Positions 62,635-64,000 of a stretch of DNA of 64,000 bases are shown piece after piece (position 1 is the stretch's first letter; each line of letters begins with the position of its first letter). The notes beneath the pieces were generated by a model. That model saw only the letters and a list, made by a program, of their open reading frames with translations, made no database searches and was not told where the DNA came from. The stretch covers positions 3,224,001 through 3,288,000 of the forward strand of contig NZ_CP059154.1 in assembly GCF_013456555.2 (NCBI RefSeq). The letters are read 5' to 3'. Source of the DNA: Natrinema zhouii. GTDB lineage: Archaea; Halobacteriota; Halobacteria; Halobacteriales; Natrialbaceae. The translations under genes and the position numbers were made by a program.

Positions 62635-64000
62635 TTAATCCGACGCGAGCAGTTCCGCCTCCGGCGGCTCGCCGCGCTCGAGTCGCGAGCGGTTCGACGT
62701 GGCGTCTTTCTCGACGCGGACGATCGAATCGGCCGCGCCGACGAGTTCCTCGTCGTGACTGACGACAACAATTTGTTCGACGCCGAGATCGCGCATCGAC
62801 TCGACCAGCGAGACGAGCTGCGTGACGTGGCCCGAATCGAGGAAGACGGTCGGCTCGTCGAGGATCAGCGGCGGCATCGGGGCCGTTCCCTCGACCCCCT
62901 CCGCGAGCAGCCGATAGATCGCACACCGCAGGCTGAGGTTGAACAGCGCCCGTTCGCCACCCGAGAGCTGCTCGGGTTCGAGCGCCTCACCGTCTTTCTG
63001 ATAGACCGTCAGCCGGTAGTCGCCGTCGAGATCGATCGCCGCGTAGGAGTCGTTCTGGTAGACCAGATCGAACGTCTCGTTCAGCAGCCGTTCGAGGGTC
63101 TCGACGTTGCGCTGGCGCAGTTCCGCTCGGAGCTCGCCGTAGGTCGTCTGAAGCGTCTCGGCCTCGTCGTACAGCGACTCGAGTTGCTCGCACCGATCTT
63201 CGACGGTTTCGAGACGCTCGCGGAGGCGCTCGAGCTCCTCGAGTTCGTTCTCGACCGCGCCGATGGCGTTCTGAATTCCGGTCCGTTTTTCCTCGAGCTC
63301 GTCGAGTTTCTCGTCGACCTGTTCGATGTAGGTCTCGGCATTTGCCTTGTCCTCGCGAGCGGTTTCGACCCGTTCTTCGTCGAACTCGGACTCGAGTTCG
63401 CGCTTGCGGTCGCACTTCGCCGAGAGCGTCTCGCGGCGCTCGTCGTTCATCGTCTCCCAGTCTTCTCGGCGCTCGCGGAGGGTCTCGATATCGCTCTCGA
63501 GGGCGGTTCGCTCGGCGGTGATCTCCGAGATGCGCTCGAGTGACTCGAGCGCCTCCGAGATCTCCCCGCGCTCGGTGTTGATCGTCCCGAGTTCGGTTCG
63601 CGCGTCGGCGACCTCCTCGTCGCGCTCGTCCGCTGCGGCCCGCTTTTCCTCGGCATCGGCCTCGTACTCCTCGGCGTCGTCTCGGAGCTGATCGCGCTGG
63701 TCGCGCCGCTCTGCGAGGCTCTCGCGTTTCTCCGTGAGCAGCTGCTCGATGTTGTCGCGGTTCTCCTCGAGTCGATCGACCCGCCGCTCGGCCTCTCGCA
63801 GTTCCTCGGCGCGGTCGATTCGCTCGTTGACGTCGTCTCGCTCGGCCTCGAGTTCCTCCCGCTCGGCCTCGAGGTCGGCGAGTTCCTCTCGGCGTTCGTC
63901 CAGTACGTCGACATGGGGCGAGTCCTCGACCGGCTGGCCGCACTCGGGACACTTCCCCTCCTCGAGCAGACGTTCGCCCTCCTCGATCGCGTTCTCGGCG
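62635..64000 (-). CDS. rad50: DNA double-strand break repair ATPase Rad50 (C-terminal part, cut by the window edge)
   Basis: At least 455 aa visible; the N-terminal Walker A lobe lies beyond 64000. The Zn-hook CPEC sits near 63940-63951, followed by a long coiled coil back to about 63100. The C-terminal lobe has the ABC signature [15 protein letters not shown], Walker [17 protein letters not shown] and the H-loop [11 protein letters not shown]. Rad50 bridges and unwinds DNA ends with Mre11; mre11 would be expected further right. The reading frame is intact within the window. Confidence 0.95.
   Translation of the reverse strand, partial: AENAIEEGERLLEEGKCPECGQPVEDSPHVDVLDERREELADLEAEREELEAERDDVNERIDRAEELREAERRVDRLEENRDNIEQLLTEKRESLAERRDQRDQLRDDAEEYEADAEEKRAAADERDEEVADARTELGTINTERGEISEALESLERISEITAERTALESDIETLRERREDWETMNDERRETLSAKCDRKRELESEFDEERVETAREDKANAETYIEQVDEKLDELEEKRTGIQNAIGAVENELEELERLRERLETVEDRCEQLESLYDEAETLQTTYGELRAELRQRNVETLERLLNETFDLVYQNDSYAAIDLDGDYRLTVYQKDGEALEPEQLSGGERALFNLSLRCAIYRLLAEGVEGTAPMPPLILDEPTVFLDSGHVTQLVSLVESMRDLGVEQIVVVSHDEELVGAADSIVRVEKDATSNRSRLERGEPPEAELLASD

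Noticed and set aside
62635..64000. Truncated rad50 pseudogene
   Set aside because: The frame is open to the last base of the window and contains the Zn-hook; the missing N-terminus is due to the window edge only.
1..64000. CRISPR array or transposase gene
   Set aside because: No regularly spaced direct repeats and no Cas or transposase-like protein were found.

Overview
The window reads as chromosome from a halophilic archaeon (class Halobacteria). Most proteins are strongly acidic, GC is high with very frequent CTCGAG, and the machinery is archaeal: B-family DNA polymerase, CDC48 ATPase, eS1/S3Ae and S15, the KEOPS subunit Pcc1, RNase P component 4, a 7S SRP RNA, UPF0058, HalOD1 and haloarchaeal small-protein families. 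The CTCGAG-rich style fits the Natrialbales (Haloterrigena/Natrinema-like), but the genus is an inference. Coordinates given here use the start codon I think is real, which is often downstream of the longest open frame.

Layout. 1-8400 is a lower-GC accessory block: a small winged-helix protein, a PD-(D/E)XK (NucS-like) nuclease and a complete type I restriction-modification operon (hsdM-hsdS-hsdR), ending beside a tRNA-Arg(UCG). 8600-16950 is core: UbiA-type lipid prenyltransferase, a degenerate RecA-like protein, a CoA-binding protein, a polyprenyl synthase, cysteine synthase, Hsp20 and CDC48. 17097-17402 is the SRP RNA, followed by a long palindrome. 17766-20129 holds a lipoprotein, MscS, a CRM-domain RNA-binding protein and RNase P component 4. 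20460-25053 is an unusual cassette: two paralogous substrate-binding lipoproteins flanking a PAP2 phosphatase. 25100-35440 holds a Gly-rich protein, a zinc-ribbon protein, DUF2797, PhoD, a BsuPI-type protein, CbiX plus DR2241, Trm112, PurA and a winged-helix protein. 36000-47340 holds a long low-complexity protein, UPF0058, DUF998 and DUF5793 proteins, a type IV-pilus-like ATPase/membrane-protein pair, and the rps15-recJ-like-pcc1-rps3ae operon. 47484-64000 holds an SPW membrane protein, a cupredoxin, PssA, a HEAT-repeat protein, a lamin-tail/phospholipase-D protein, HalOD1, a DtxR regulator, a ferritin-like protein, sufCBD, PolB, three small haloarchaeal genes and the C-terminal part of Rad50, which is cut by the window edge.

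Most notable. (1) Both substrate-binding proteins appear to be circularly permuted: the part that is normally C-terminal in the SBP_bac_5 (DppA/OppA) family comes first, directly after the Tat/lipobox signal, and the protein ends where the normal hinge region would start. (2) Three intergenic copies of a structured, hairpin-rich repeat (26116-26543, 35590-35865 inverted, 50841-51040) share both ends but differ in internal hairpin content. (3) The RecJ-like protein of the S15 operon lacks the DHH catalytic motif, and a RAD55-like protein has a broken P-loop; both look like non-catalytic paralogues.

No CRISPR array, integrase, transposase or rRNA was seen.
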